This document shows, in pieces, positions 37,248 to 46,450 of a stretch of 64,000 nucleotides of DNA; the first letter of the stretch is position 1; each line of letters opens with the position of its first letter. The translations under genes and the position numbers were made by a program. The notes beneath the pieces are model-generated. The model was not told where the DNA came from and searched no databases. It saw only the letters and a list, made by a program, of their open reading frames with translations. Source of the stretch: JAOBAU01 sp034667465 (GTDB taxonomy: Bacteria > Acidobacteriota > Thermoanaerobaculia > Gp7-AA8); contig JAXDJV010000025.1 of NCBI GenBank assembly GCA_034667465.1, positions 186,001-250,000 on the forward strand. Reading direction: 5' to 3'.

Positions 37248-38267
37248 TCAGAACAGCCTGGGCATCGTGGCTCGCAACGGGTAGCCGAGGTGCTCGTAGG
37301 CGAGACGGCTGGCGACGCGGCCGCGCGGAGTTCGCTGCATGAACCCGATCTGAATCAGGTACGGCTCGTACAGATCCTCAATCGTGCCGCGATCTTCCGC
37401 CACCGACGCCGCCAGCGCGGCGACGCCGACCGGTCCGCCGTTGAATCGCTCGATGATCGTCGTCAGCAGCTTACGATCGATTTCGTCGAGTCCGTATTCG
37501 TCGACCTCGAGCATATGCAGCGCGTCGCGCGCGATGGGGAGATCGATCTTTCCTTCGTGGCGCACTTCCGCGAAGTCGCGGACGCGGCGCAGCAGGCGGT
37601 TGGCGATACGCGGCGTGCCGCGCGAACGGCGGGCGAGCTCGTGCGCGCCTTCGTTCGTGATCGGAATGGCGAGGATCTCCGCGGAGCGGCGCACGATGAT
37701 CTCGAGCGATTCGACGTCGTAAAAATCGAGCCGGTGGACGATGCCGAAGCGCGCGCGCAGCGGTGCGGTCAGCAGTCCGGCGCGTGTCGTTGCGGCGATC
37801 AGCGTGAACGGCTCGACCTGCATCTTCATCGTCGTCGCGGCCGGTCCCGTTCCGATGATGATGTCGAGCTCGAAATCCTCCATCGCCGAGTAGAGCTTCT
37901 CTTCGACGATCGGCTGCAGACGATGAATCTCGTCGATGAAGAGGATGTCGCCCTTCTGCAGCTTGGCGAGGATCGCGGCGATGTCGCCCGGCTTTTCGAG
38001 CGCGGGTGCGGACGTCGACGTCATCACCGATTCCATCTCGTTGGTGATGATCGCGGCCAGCGTCGTCTTGCCGAGTCCGGGCGGACCGAAGAGCAGGACG
38101 TGATCGAGCGGCTCTTTGCGGCGGCGCGCCGCTTCGAGCGAGACGGCCAGGTTCTCTTTTACTTTGTGCTGGCCGATGTATTCGCGGAGGCGTCGCGGCC
38201 GAAGCGAGAGCTCGTTCTGGAGGTCGTCCTCAACCGGCTGCGGGGAGAGAATCCGTTCGTCGGACAT
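37248..38267 (-). CDS. ruvB: Holliday junction branch migration ATPase RuvB
   Basis: 339 residues from the ATG at 38267. Walker A GPPGLGKTTL, Walker B-like DEIHRLQP, and the RuvB-specific LRPRRLREYIGQ, TTRAGLLTAPLRARFG and the winged-helix C-terminus LMRTPRGR-like (GFMQRTPRGRVAS) are intact. It works with RuvA in branch migration of recombination intermediates. ruvA and ruvC are not adjacent here. Its start overlaps the stop of the upstream histidine kinase gene by 38 bp, implying co-transcription. Confidence 0.97.
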   Translation of the reverse strand: MSDERILSPQPVEDDLQNELSLRPRRLREYIGQHKVKENLAVSLEAARRRKEPLDHVLLFGPPGLGKTTLAAIITNEMESVMTSTSAPALEKPGDIAAILAKLQKGDILFIDEIHRLQPIVEEKLYSAMEDFELDIIIGTGPAATTMKMQVEPFTLIAATTRAGLLTAPLRARFGIVHRLDFYDVESLEIIVRRSAEILAIPITNEGAHELARRSRGTPRIANRLLRRVRDFAEVRHEGKIDLPIARDALHMLEVDEYGLDEIDRKLLTTIIERFNGGPVGVAALAASVAEDRGTIEDLYEPYLIQIGFMQRTPRGRVASRLAYEHLGYPLRATMPRLF

Positions 38268-39900
38268 CTGCCGGCATTGTAGCGGCGCCACGCACCGGCA
38301 ACGAGATCGTGATCGTCGTTCCTTCACCTTCGCGCGACGCGACGACGATGCCGCCGCCGTGCTCCTGAAGAATGCGATACGAAATGGCCATGCCGAGGCC
38401 GGTACCGGAGGGGAAGTTGGTGCGGAACGGCTGGAAGAGCCGCTGCAGATCGGCGGGCGACATTCCGCGGCCGTTGTCGGTGAAGAGAATGCGATAGGCG
38501 TCGTCGGAAACTTCGGTCGTCACCTTCAGCGCGCCGCCGTTCGGCATCGCCTGCATGGCATTGCGGGCGAGGTTCCAGAACACCTGGCGGATCTGATCGG
38601 CGTCGCCGAGGATCGTGAACGATGACGGATCGATGTCGCGCTCGATGGTGTGATGCGGCGTCAGCTCGGCGGAATTCGTCAGCAGATCGAGCGTCTCGGA
38701 GAGACTGGCCGCAACGTCGAAATCGAGCGCCCGTTTTTCCTGCGGCTTCACGAAGCGGAGAAAGTCAGCGATCGATTTATTGAGCCGCTCCGACTCGCGC
38801 ATGATGATCGACATCAGCCGCTGTTCCTGCGGTGTCAGCGCTTCCGATTTCTTCAGCACCTGCGCGGAGCCGGCGATGGCGGCGAGCGGATTACGAATCT
38901 CGTGCGCGATCCCGGCGGAGAGCTCGCCGACCGCGGCCATGCGATCTTTCAGCCGCAGCTCCGCTTCCAGCTTCTTCATCTCGGTGAGGTCCTGAAAGAT
39001 GAGCGTGTAGCCGGACGCTTTCCCGTCGATCGTCTTCAGCGGCGTGATCGCGAAGCCGAGCGCGCGCGGCTCGCCGAGGATCATCACGTCCGATTCGCGG
39101 CGAATGACGGCTTCGGACGAAAGTCTGCTGAGCGCGTGCGCCCACTGCTCGGGCGAAAAGAACCCGAGCTCGGCGACGTCGCGGCCGAGGACGTTGTGCG
39201 CGTCGAGCTGGAGGATTTGCATGCCGGCGGGATTGATGAACGTCGCCGCGCCGCCGGGCGAGAGCGTGATCAGGCCGGAGGGGATCGAGTCGACGACGTT
39301 CTGATTCAGCGCGCGCAGCTCGGCGAGGTTCTGCCGATTCGCGACGAGCTCCTGCGAGGTGCGCTGCAGTTTCTCGGAGAGGTACGACGTCAGCAGCGCG
39401 GTAGCGTAGTAGCCGGCGAAGTTCGTGGCGATGTTGAGGTAGAGACGCGATGACGTCCACGGCGTCGGCACGAACCAGATTTGATCGGGAAGCGGAATGA
39501 CGCCGTAATAGAGAAGGTCGGCGAGCGCGCCGTAGAGCATCACCGCGCCGCTGGCGGCGAGAAGTCCGCCGCGGCGGTAAAGCAGCATCGATGCGGTGAT
39601 GATCGAGACGAGGTAGAGAAACGAGAACGGCGAATCGAGTCCGCCGGTGAAGTAGACGAGCAGCGTCTCTACGATCAGATCGCCGGAGATCTGAATGGCG
39701 AGATGAAATTTGCGCGAGCGGATGACGCGGCCGACGGCGATGTAGAAAAGCGTCAGCCCATAGGTCAGGCCGGCCGTCAGATAGAGATAGTTGATCGGCA
39801 GCACCTCGCGAGAGGTGTACTGAATGATCAAAGAGGCCATCAGCAGTGTCGTCACGACGACGACACGGACGGCGGTCAGCATGCGGGCGTCGGATGGCAT
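38230..39900 (-). CDS. pilS: PilS-like membrane sensor histidine kinase
   Basis: 556 residues. Six membrane helices occupy about residues 8-190, then a PAS domain (VDSIPSGLITLSPGGAATFINPAG) and a HisKA dimerisation region with the phospho-acceptor His in GELSAGIAHEIRNPLAAI (about 331). The ATPase domain follows, with N box WNLARNAMQAM and G boxes DNGRGMS and GTGLGMAI. The layout and position after pilB-pilT-pilC match PilS, the pilin-promoter sensor, but the usual partner response regulator pilR is absent from the window. A hairpin (39908-39929) sits immediately upstream of the start, where no clear ribosome site is seen. Confidence 0.88.
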   Translation of the reverse strand: MPSDARMLTAVRVVVVTTLLMASLIIQYTSREVLPINYLYLTAGLTYGLTLFYIAVGRVIRSRKFHLAIQISGDLIVETLLVYFTGGLDSPFSFLYLVSIITASMLLYRRGGLLAASGAVMLYGALADLLYYGVIPLPDQIWFVPTPWTSSRLYLNIATNFAGYYATALLTSYLSEKLQRTSQELVANRQNLAELRALNQNVVDSIPSGLITLSPGGAATFINPAGMQILQLDAHNVLGRDVAELGFFSPEQWAHALSRLSSEAVIRRESDVMILGEPRALGFAITPLKTIDGKASGYTLIFQDLTEMKKLEAELRLKDRMAAVGELSAGIAHEIRNPLAAIAGSAQVLKKSEALTPQEQRLMSIIMRESERLNKSIADFLRFVKPQEKRALDFDVAASLSETLDLLTNSAELTPHHTIERDIDPSSFTILGDADQIRQVFWNLARNAMQAMPNGGALKVTTEVSDDAYRILFTDNGRGMSPADLQRLFQPFRTNFPSGTGLGMAISYRILQEHGGGIVVASREGEGTTITISLPVRGAATMPADVRRTDSLPAAG

Positions 39901-39907
39901 ATGAAAA

Positions 39908-39929
39908 GGGCGGCGCCGCAGCGCCGCCC
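39908..39929 (-). terminator. Hairpin with T-run between pilC and pilS
   Basis: GGGCGGCGC, loop CGCA, GCGCCGCCC. On the minus strand the stem is followed by CTTTTCAT, ending right at the pilS ATG. It could be a partial terminator or attenuator that lowers pilS expression relative to pilB-T-C. Confidence 0.6.
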
Positions 39930-39954
39930 GTCAACTACAGCGATCTGCGGCTAC

Positions 39955-41154
39955 TTATCCAATCTGACCGATCAGCGTGAACATCGGCATGTACATCGCG
40001 ATGACGATGCCGCCGATGGCGACGCCGAGGAACGCGATGAGCACCGGCTCGAGCAGCTTCATGAGACCGGCGACGGCCGTATCGACTTCATCCTCGTAAA
40101 AGTCGGCGATCTTCGACAGCATCGTGTCGAGCGCGCCGGTCTGCTCACCAACCGCGATCATCTGCACGACCATCGACGGAAAGACGTCCGTGTCCGCGAG
40201 CGGCTCGCTGATCGTCTTGCCTTCCTCGACCGACTTGCGGGTCGCCATGATGGCGTCTTCGACGATCGAGTTGCCGGCGGTGCGGGCGGTGATCTGCAGT
40301 CCGTCGAGAATCGGAACGCCGGACGCGGTCAGCGTCGAGAGCGTGCGGCAGAAACGGGCGACGGCGATCTTGCGCATCAGCATGCCGAGGATCGGCATCT
40401 TGAGCACGATGCCGTCGAGCACGCGCTTGCCTTTGTACGTCTCGTGATAGCGGCGCAGCGCGTAGATCGTGCCGGTGATGACGCCGATGATCAGCCACCA
40501 GTAGTCGGCGATGAAGTTCGAGAGCGCGATGACGATGACGGTCGGCAGCGGAAGCTCGGCGCCGAGGCCTTTGAAGAGGGCCGCGAACACCGGGATGACC
40601 TTCCAGAGAATGACCGCGACGACGATACAGGCGATGGAGATGACGGCGACCGGATAGATCATCGCCGACTTCACCTGGCCGTTCAGCTTGACCGACTTCT
40701 CGATGTACTGCGCGAGACGCTGCAGGATCGTGTCGAGAATACCGCCGGCTTCGCCCGCGGCGACCATGTTCGTGTAGAGGTCGTTGAAGATCTTCGGATG
40801 CTTGCGCATTGAGTCGGCGAGGCTCGAACCTGATTCGACGTCCTGCCGGATTTGCACGAGCGCGCGCTTGAAGTTTTTGTTTTCCTGCTGGCCGCCGAGA
40901 ATCTCGATGCACTGCACGAGCGGCAGACCGGCGTCGATCATGACCGAGAACTGCCGCGTGAAGATGGCGATGAGTGCGGCCGGAACTTTGCCGCCGAACT
41001 TCGGAACGGCGATCTCTTTCCCCTTTTCCTTGACGACGCTCGGCTCGATTCGCTGCCGCCGCAGAACGGCCATGACGGCTTCTTTCGAATCCGCCGTCAG
41101 CACGCCGGTCTGCACCTGCCCACCCCGTGTTCCCTTCCACTCGAATGTCGGCAT
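39955..41154 (-). CDS. pilC: Type IV pilus inner-membrane platform protein PilC
   Basis: 399 residues. The N-terminus (FEWKGTRGGQVQTGVL) and the two repeated type II secretion F domains (FTRQFSVMIDAGLPLVQCIEIL; FCRTLSTLTASGVPILDGLQI) are typical. There are three membrane helices, near 170-190, 215-240 and at the C-terminus. PilC couples the PilB/PilT motors to pilin assembly. It is transcribed in order pilB-pilT-pilC, with short gaps. Confidence 0.95.
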   Translation of the reverse strand: MPTFEWKGTRGGQVQTGVLTADSKEAVMAVLRRQRIEPSVVKEKGKEIAVPKFGGKVPAALIAIFTRQFSVMIDAGLPLVQCIEILGGQQENKNFKRALVQIRQDVESGSSLADSMRKHPKIFNDLYTNMVAAGEAGGILDTILQRLAQYIEKSVKLNGQVKSAMIYPVAVISIACIVVAVILWKVIPVFAALFKGLGAELPLPTVIVIALSNFIADYWWLIIGVITGTIYALRRYHETYKGKRVLDGIVLKMPILGMLMRKIAVARFCRTLSTLTASGVPILDGLQITARTAGNSIVEDAIMATRKSVEEGKTISEPLADTDVFPSMVVQMIAVGEQTGALDTMLSKIADFYEDEVDTAVAGLMKLLEPVLIAFLGVAIGGIVIAMYMPMFTLIGQIG

Positions 41155-41177
41155 CGTTTCCTCCGTCCGTCAGTGCA

Positions 41178-42308
41178 TCAAGCCGGTCGCGGGCGAGACG
41201 GTCCGCCGGCCGCGGTCTGACCCGCCGGAGCCAGCAGTCCGGCGCCGCGCGAGATCATCTCCTGCAACTCATCCGGATTCGACGAACGCGCGAGCGCCGT
41301 CTGCAGCGAGATGTGTTTCTTGAAGTAGAGCGTCGCCAGCGACTGATTGAACGTCTGCATTCCGTACTTCGCCTGCCCGGTCTGCATCATCGAATAGATC
41401 TGATGCACTTTGTCTTCGCGAATCAGATTGCGGATTGCGGCGTTCGGCACGAGGATCTCCATCGCCATCGCGCGGCCTTTGCCGTTCGCTTTCGGCAGGA
41501 GCGCCTGGCAAAGGATTCCTTCGAGCACGAACGACAGCTGCGCGCGGATCTGCGGCTGCTGATGCGACGGGAAGACGTCGACGATACGGTTGATCGTCTG
41601 CGCCGCGGAGTTCGTGTGCAGGGTGCCGAACGTCAGGTGGCCGGTCTCGGCGATTCGAAGCGCCGACTCGATCGTCTCGAGGTCTCGCATCTCGCCGATC
41701 AGCACCACGTCGGGATCCTGGCGGAGAGCCGACTTGAGCGAGTTCGAGAATGAATGCGTGTCGGCGTGCAGCTCGCGCTGGTTGACGACGCAGTTCTTGT
41801 GCTGGTGGAGAAACTCCACCGGATCTTCGACGGTGAGGATGTGCTGGTGCGTCTCGCGATTGATCTTGTCGATCATCGCGGCGAGCGTCGTCGACTTGCC
41901 GGAGCCGGTCGGTCCGGTGACGAGAACGAGTCCGCGCGGACGGCCGCAGATCTCTTCAACGACGACCGGCAGTCCGAGCTCTTTGAAGCCGAGGATCTCG
42001 TACGGAATCTGACGGTAGACGGCGGCGGTGGCGCCGCGCTGGTTGAAGATGTTCGCCCGGAAGCGCGCCAAACCTTTGATGCCGAACGAAATGTCGAGCT
42101 CGAGGTTCTCTTCGAAGCGATGCTTCTGCGCGTCGGTGAGAACGGAGTACGCCAGCTGCTTGGTCTCCGGCGCGGAGAGCGGCGGCATGTCGAGCGGAGT
42201 GAGCTTGCCGTCGATCCGAATCTGCGGAGGAGAGTTCGTCGTGACGTGCAGGTCGGAGCCGCCGCGCTCGACCATCGTCTTCAGAAGCTGGTGCAGGGTA
42301 ACGGGCAT
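41178..42308 (-). CDS. pilT: Type IV pilus retraction ATPase PilT
   Basis: 376 residues. Walker A GPTGSGKSTT, an aspartate box (TVEDPVEF), Walker B GEMRDLET and the His box (GHLTFGTLHTNSA) are all present, as is the PilT-specific AIRNLIRE near the C-terminus. It powers retraction and twitching motility. It follows pilB by 17 bp. The last 25 residues are a Gly/Pro/Arg-rich tail. Confidence 0.96.
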   Translation of the reverse strand: MPVTLHQLLKTMVERGGSDLHVTTNSPPQIRIDGKLTPLDMPPLSAPETKQLAYSVLTDAQKHRFEENLELDISFGIKGLARFRANIFNQRGATAAVYRQIPYEILGFKELGLPVVVEEICGRPRGLVLVTGPTGSGKSTTLAAMIDKINRETHQHILTVEDPVEFLHQHKNCVVNQRELHADTHSFSNSLKSALRQDPDVVLIGEMRDLETIESALRIAETGHLTFGTLHTNSAAQTINRIVDVFPSHQQPQIRAQLSFVLEGILCQALLPKANGKGRAMAMEILVPNAAIRNLIREDKVHQIYSMMQTGQAKYGMQTFNQSLATLYFKKHISLQTALARSSNPDELQEMISRGAGLLAPAGQTAAGGPSRPRPA

Positions 42309-42325
42309 GATTGTCTTTCCGTTCG

Positions 42326-44041
42326 CTACAGCACTGTTTCGCGAACAACTTCCTCGATTGTCGTGATTCCTTCTTTGATTTTAATCAATCCCGAACGGCG
42401 CAGACTAATCATGCCGCCCTCGGCTGCTTTTTTCTTGATGTCGATCGACGTGCCGCCGGAAAGGATCAGCTCGCGAATGTCGTCGTCGATGACCATGACT
42501 TCGACCAAGCCGACGCGACCTTTGTAGCCGGTGTTGTTGCACTTGTCGCAGCCGCGGCCCTTGAAGACTTTCACGCTGGCGACTTCATCCTTCTTGTAGC
42601 CGAGGTTGAGCAGCGCCTGCTGCGTCACTTCGACCTCTTCGCGGCAGCTCCCGCAGATGCGGCGCGCGAGCCGTTGCGCGGCGATGAGCTGCACCGACGT
42701 CGCGACGAGGAACGGCTCGATGCCCATGTTCATCAGACGGCTGATCGTCGACGGCGCGTCGTTCGTGTGCAGCGTCGACAACACGAGGTGACCGGTGAGC
42801 GCCGCTTTGATCGCGATCTCGGCCGTTTCGAAGTCACGGATCTCGCCGACGAGGATGATGTTCGGATCCTGCCGGAGGAACGAGCGGAGCGTGGCCGCGA
42901 AGTTCAGACCGATCGCTTCCTTCATCTGCACCTGGTTGATGCCGGGCAGGTTGAACTCGACCGGATCTTCGGCAGTCATGATGTTGACTTCCGGCGAGTT
43001 CACTTTCGCCAGCGCCGAGTAGAGCGTGTTCGTCTTGCCCGAGCCGGTCGGTCCGGTAACGAGCACCATTCCCCACGGCTTGAAGATCGCTTCCTCGAAT
43101 TTGACGAGCGACTCCGCTTCGAAGCCGAGCTTCGTCATGTCGAGACGGAGGTTGTCCTTGTCGAGAAGTCGCATGACGATCTTCTCGCCGAACAGCGTCG
43201 GCAGCACCGAGACGCGGAAGTCGAGCTCTTTGTTCTTGTCGTTGAGCTTCATCTTCAGCTTGATGCGGCCGTCCTGCGGGAGCCGCTTCTCGGAGATGTC
43301 GAGCTTCGCCAGAATCTTCATGCGCGAGGTCATGGCGTCGCGCAGTTTCAGCGGCGGATTCATGATCTCGTAGAGGATGCCGTCGATGCGGAACCGGACG
43401 CGGAACTCTTTCTCGTACGGCTCGATGTGAATGTCGGACGCGCCGCGCTTGATCGCGTCGGTGAGGATGAGATTGACGAGTTTGACGACCGGCGCTTCTT
43501 CGGCGCCCTCGGCAAGAGCTTCGACGTCGAGCTCTTCATCCTCCTCCATCACCTCGAGATCGGCGTTCTCCTGCGTCTGAAGGTCTTCCATGACCTTCTT
43601 CAGCTCGAGCGACGACGTGGTGCCGTAGTAGTTGTCGATGGCCGCCTTGATCCCGAGCTCGGACGCGACAACCGGCTCGACGTTGTAGCCGGTCATGAAC
43701 TTGATGTCGTCCATGGCGAAGACGTTCGTCGGATCGGCCATGGCGATGGTGATCGTGGCGCCGGTCTTGTTGACCGGGAGGATGTTGTATTTGCGTGCGA
43801 CGTCAGCGGGGATCAGCTTGATCACGCTCGAATCGATCTCGAAATGCGCGAGATTGATCGAAGGGACGCCGAACTGCTGCGAGAGACACTCGGTAATGTC
43901 TTCTTCCGAGACAAAGCCGAGTTTGATGAGGGTCTCGCCGAGCTTGCCGCCGGTTTCCTTCTGAAGCTTGAGAGCTTCTTTGAGCTGATCCTGTGTGATC
44001 AGACTCGCTTTCGTCAGCAATTCACCGAGGCGAACGCTCAT
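42326..44041 (-). CDS. pilB: Type IV pilus assembly ATPase PilB
   Basis: 571 residues. An N-terminal MshEN-type domain (LGELLTKASLITQDQLKEAL) precedes the ATPase core: Walker A GPTGSGKTNTL, Walker B GEIRDFET, His box GHLVLSTLHTND, and the zinc-binding tetracysteine (CGSC ... CDKC) near the C-terminus. It drives pilus extension and starts the pilB-T-C-S run. The N-terminal domain may bind c-di-GMP, as known for MshEN proteins, and a diguanylate cyclase is encoded at 51.3 kb. Confidence 0.96.
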   Translation of the reverse strand: MSVRLGELLTKASLITQDQLKEALKLQKETGGKLGETLIKLGFVSEEDITECLSQQFGVPSINLAHFEIDSSVIKLIPADVARKYNILPVNKTGATITIAMADPTNVFAMDDIKFMTGYNVEPVVASELGIKAAIDNYYGTTSSLELKKVMEDLQTQENADLEVMEEDEELDVEALAEGAEEAPVVKLVNLILTDAIKRGASDIHIEPYEKEFRVRFRIDGILYEIMNPPLKLRDAMTSRMKILAKLDISEKRLPQDGRIKLKMKLNDKNKELDFRVSVLPTLFGEKIVMRLLDKDNLRLDMTKLGFEAESLVKFEEAIFKPWGMVLVTGPTGSGKTNTLYSALAKVNSPEVNIMTAEDPVEFNLPGINQVQMKEAIGLNFAATLRSFLRQDPNIILVGEIRDFETAEIAIKAALTGHLVLSTLHTNDAPSTISRLMNMGIEPFLVATSVQLIAAQRLARRICGSCREEVEVTQQALLNLGYKKDEVASVKVFKGRGCDKCNNTGYKGRVGLVEVMVIDDDIRELILSGGTSIDIKKKAAEGGMISLRRSGLIKIKEGITTIEEVVRETVL

Positions 44042-44210
44042 AAACCTTCATATGCTCCGATTGAGGATTGCACACCGAATATCGATCGCGGGCAACATCC
44101 GCGAAAGTGACTGATCGTGAAGATGTTGGACTTCAGAACCGCGCGAGTGTACTCCCCGCGCAAAACGGTCGTCAACGCGATCTTATTTGGAGAAACGTCC
44201 AGCGAGCCGG
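44042..44210. other. Upstream region of pilB
   Basis: 169 bp between pilB and the DUF3108 gene end, presumably holding the pilB promoter. I could not identify a convincing -35/-10 or sigma54 element, and no gene is seen. Confidence 0.5.
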
Positions 44211-44972
44211 TCAGCGAGGCGGTTCGACCCCGCTCACACCGCTGCGAATCGTCTTCAGCGTCGCCGTAATCGTCCCAACCTTCACCTCGGAACGGATCCG
44301 GACGGGGATCCGGAACTCATCATCGCTGTACGAAATGAGGAGACTGCTGTCGTCGTCGTCATCACCGTAGAGTCCGCCACCCTGCATCTTCGGCTCGACC
44401 GTCACGCAGCGGAACTTTCCGGCCGGCGTCTGCAATGTTTCGCGTTTGACGACGGTGGCGACGAGCGTGTAGACCTTGCCGTCGGCGAACACGGTGAAGT
44501 GATGCACTTTGCCTGGAGAAAGATCGAGCTTCCGCAGGTGATAGACGAGCGAGAGCGGATCGAACAGCGGTGACGTGACGCGAATCTCCTGCGTTTTCCT
44601 GCCCGGCCGCGTGCGCGTCGCGATCAATCGACCTTCGTCGATCTTCGTGTGATCGTCTTTGATGCGCCCGCGCTCGTCGAGATGCTTCCGGTATTCAACG
44701 GTGGAGAAACGCGAGCTGACGATCGATTCGATCTCGTCGCGAACTTTGTAGACGCGCGCGAAGCCGCTGGTCGACGCGGCGATCGACGTCAGCCGGAAGC
44801 CGCCGCCGGCAGCCGGTGCGATGGTCATCCGCGCCGTCGCACCGGTGAGACCGAGCCAGGTCACGCTGTAATCGAGCGTCTCGCCGGCGGCGAATGTCTT
44901 CTCGACGACGCTCTGCGCCGCGATCGGAGCCGCCGCAAGCGCGAGCAGCAGCATCGCGATCGCATTCTTCAC
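44211..44972 (-). CDS. DUF3108 domain secreted protein
   Basis: 253 residues from a GTG at 44972, whose GTGA overlaps the glycosyltransferase stop. The signal peptide (KNAIAMLLLALAAAPIAAQ) is followed by a beta-rich DUF3108 domain (LDYSVTWLGLTGATARMTI, KVRDEIESIVSSRFSTVEYRKH). DUF3108 proteins are outer-envelope proteins of unknown function. The overlap suggests a shared role with the sugar-transfer genes upstream. Confidence 0.86.
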   Translation of the reverse strand: MKNAIAMLLLALAAAPIAAQSVVEKTFAAGETLDYSVTWLGLTGATARMTIAPAAGGGFRLTSIAASTSGFARVYKVRDEIESIVSSRFSTVEYRKHLDERGRIKDDHTKIDEGRLIATRTRPGRKTQEIRVTSPLFDPLSLVYHLRKLDLSPGKVHHFTVFADGKVYTLVATVVKRETLQTPAGKFRCVTVEPKMQGGGLYGDDDDDSSLLISYSDDEFRIPVRIRSEVKVGTITATLKTIRSGVSGVEPPR

Positions 44973-45955
44973 TTCCTCACCTCTTCGATCTTCCGCATCA
45001 CATCCGTGACGCCGATCGAGCTCATCGATTTCGTCGTCGCGAAGACATCGATGCAATGTTCGAGCTGACCGTACGGTCCGTTGCGGCGCAAGCTGGTCGG
45101 ACCGTAGAGACCGATGACCGGCGTGCCGAGCGCATCGGCGAGATGAAGAGGTCCGGTATCGGCGCCGATGACGAGCTTCGCAGAACGAAGAAGCTCTGCG
45201 AGCTCGCGAAGATTTGTCGGCGGCGCGAGCGGCGCACCGATCGCTTCGGCCAGCTCGCGTTCACCGGGACCCCACGCGACGACCACGTCGTCGCCGAGTG
45301 ATTGCGCGAGCTCGCGAAAACGTTCGACCGGCCACAGCTTCTCGGGACGTCCGGCGCCGGGAAGAATGACGATGCGTCCACCGAGCTCGCGAAGCTTTCC
45401 GTCAGGATCGGCGGCGAATGGCGTGAAGTCGACCTGCGGCATTGGCAGCTCGCGTCCTGCGACACCGCTGGCGAGCTGCATGTTCCAGTCGACAACGTGC
45501 CGCGTCGTGTCGACGGCGATCTGCTGATTGATGAAAAGCGACGCCGGCTTTTCGCGAATGGCGCTGCGCTCGAATCCGTATCGACGCTTCGCACCGGCGA
45601 CCCACGGCAGCGACGCTGATTTCATCAGCCCCTGAAAATCGATCGACGCATCGGCCCCGCTCATCGCGCGCAACGCGTACGCAACCTCGCCGCGTGAAGC
45701 GAAGAGATTTCGTCCCCATCGTTTCATCGCGACCGGAATGACGTCAACGCCGGTGACGACTTCGACGAGGTCGCGATACGGCGCTTCAACGACCCACGCG
45801 AGATACGTGTTCGACAGCGCGTCGCGCAGCGCGACCACCGCCGGAATCGTATGAATGACATCGCCGAGCGCCGACAGCCGGAGAAGGAGGATCGAAGGAT
45901 GAGGGATGAAGGATGAAGGATGAAAAGAAGGCTCCTGACTTTCTTCATCCTTCAT
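44969..45955 (-). CDS. Glycosyltransferase family 9 (heptosyltransferase-like)
   Basis: 328 residues. The GT9 fold shows ILLLRLSALGDVIHTIPAV near the start and VIGADTGPLHLADALGTP, GLYGPTS at the C-terminus. Usually the start lies immediately before the ILLLRLS segment, but here the first 18 residues and the ATG itself (45955) are encoded by an inverted array of GGATGAA heptamers. The family transfers ADP-heptose or related sugars to lipopolysaccharide cores. The DUF3108 gene follows with a GTGA overlap. Confidence 0.88.
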   Translation of the reverse strand: MKDEESQEPSFHPSSFIPHPSILLLRLSALGDVIHTIPAVVALRDALSNTYLAWVVEAPYRDLVEVVTGVDVIPVAMKRWGRNLFASRGEVAYALRAMSGADASIDFQGLMKSASLPWVAGAKRRYGFERSAIREKPASLFINQQIAVDTTRHVVDWNMQLASGVAGRELPMPQVDFTPFAADPDGKLRELGGRIVILPGAGRPEKLWPVERFRELAQSLGDDVVVAWGPGERELAEAIGAPLAPPTNLRELAELLRSAKLVIGADTGPLHLADALGTPVIGLYGPTSLRRNGPYGQLEHCIDVFATTKSMSSIGVTDVMRKIEEVRK

Positions 45956-45995
45956 CCTTCAGCCTTCATCCTTCTGAGCAGCCTTCATCCTTCTC
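45894..45995. repeat. Inverted array of the heptamer GGATGAA at the waaC-like start
   Basis: The left arm (45894-45930) is GAAGGATGAGGGATGAAGG and more GGATGAA units. The right arm (45941-45995) is tandem TTCATCC units, with an outlying CTTCATCCTTC at 45981-45995. On the minus strand it supplies the C-terminal KDEG and TGA of the cytidylyltransferase gene (45959-45961) and the ATG plus first residues of the glycosyltransferase. Confidence 0.88.
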
Positions 45996-46450
45996 AACAT
46001 TTCCGTCGTCGAGTGATCTTTCGGATCGCCGACGATAACGACGCGGCCACCGTACGCGTTCACGATCGCGGCCTCCGGCACCGACTCCGGCGTGTAGTCG
46101 GTCCCTTTGCAATGCAGATCGGGCCTCAGAACGCCGAGCAGACGTCCCGGACTGTTCTCATGAAAGACGGTCACGTAACCGACGCCGCGAACCGCGGAGA
46201 TCAGCTCGGCGCGCTCGTTCTCGTTCATCACGGGACGACCTTCACCTTTTAGCGTGCGCACCGAGTCGTCGCCGTTCACGCCGACGACGAGCACGTCGGC
46301 TTCCTGCGCGGCGGCCTGCAGATAACGAATGTGACCGACGTGCAGCACGTCGAAGCAGCCGTTCGCGAACGCGATCGTGTGATGGTCGGCGCGCTCGCGC
46401 TCGATGGTCGAGAGCAACTCCTGTTCATCGACGATCGGCGCGTTGCGCAT
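45959..46450 (-). CDS. HldE cytidylyltransferase-domain protein (RfaE2 type)
   Basis: 163 residues from the ATG at 46450, in a TGATG overlap with the kinase stop. The nucleotidylyltransferase motifs are FANGCFDVLHVGHIRYL, with HxGH, and ISAVRGVGYV. It should couple a heptose-phosphate to a nucleotide, the second half of a split HldE, or a glycerol-phosphate analogue. The last residues (KAAQKDEG) come from the GGATGAA repeat. In E. coli the two domains are one protein. Confidence 0.9.
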   Translation of the reverse strand: MRNAPIVDEQELLSTIERERADHHTIAFANGCFDVLHVGHIRYLQAAAQEADVLVVGVNGDDSVRTLKGEGRPVMNENERAELISAVRGVGYVTVFHENSPGRLLGVLRPDLHCKGTDYTPESVPEAAIVNAYGGRVVIVGDPKDHSTTEMLRRMKAAQKDEG

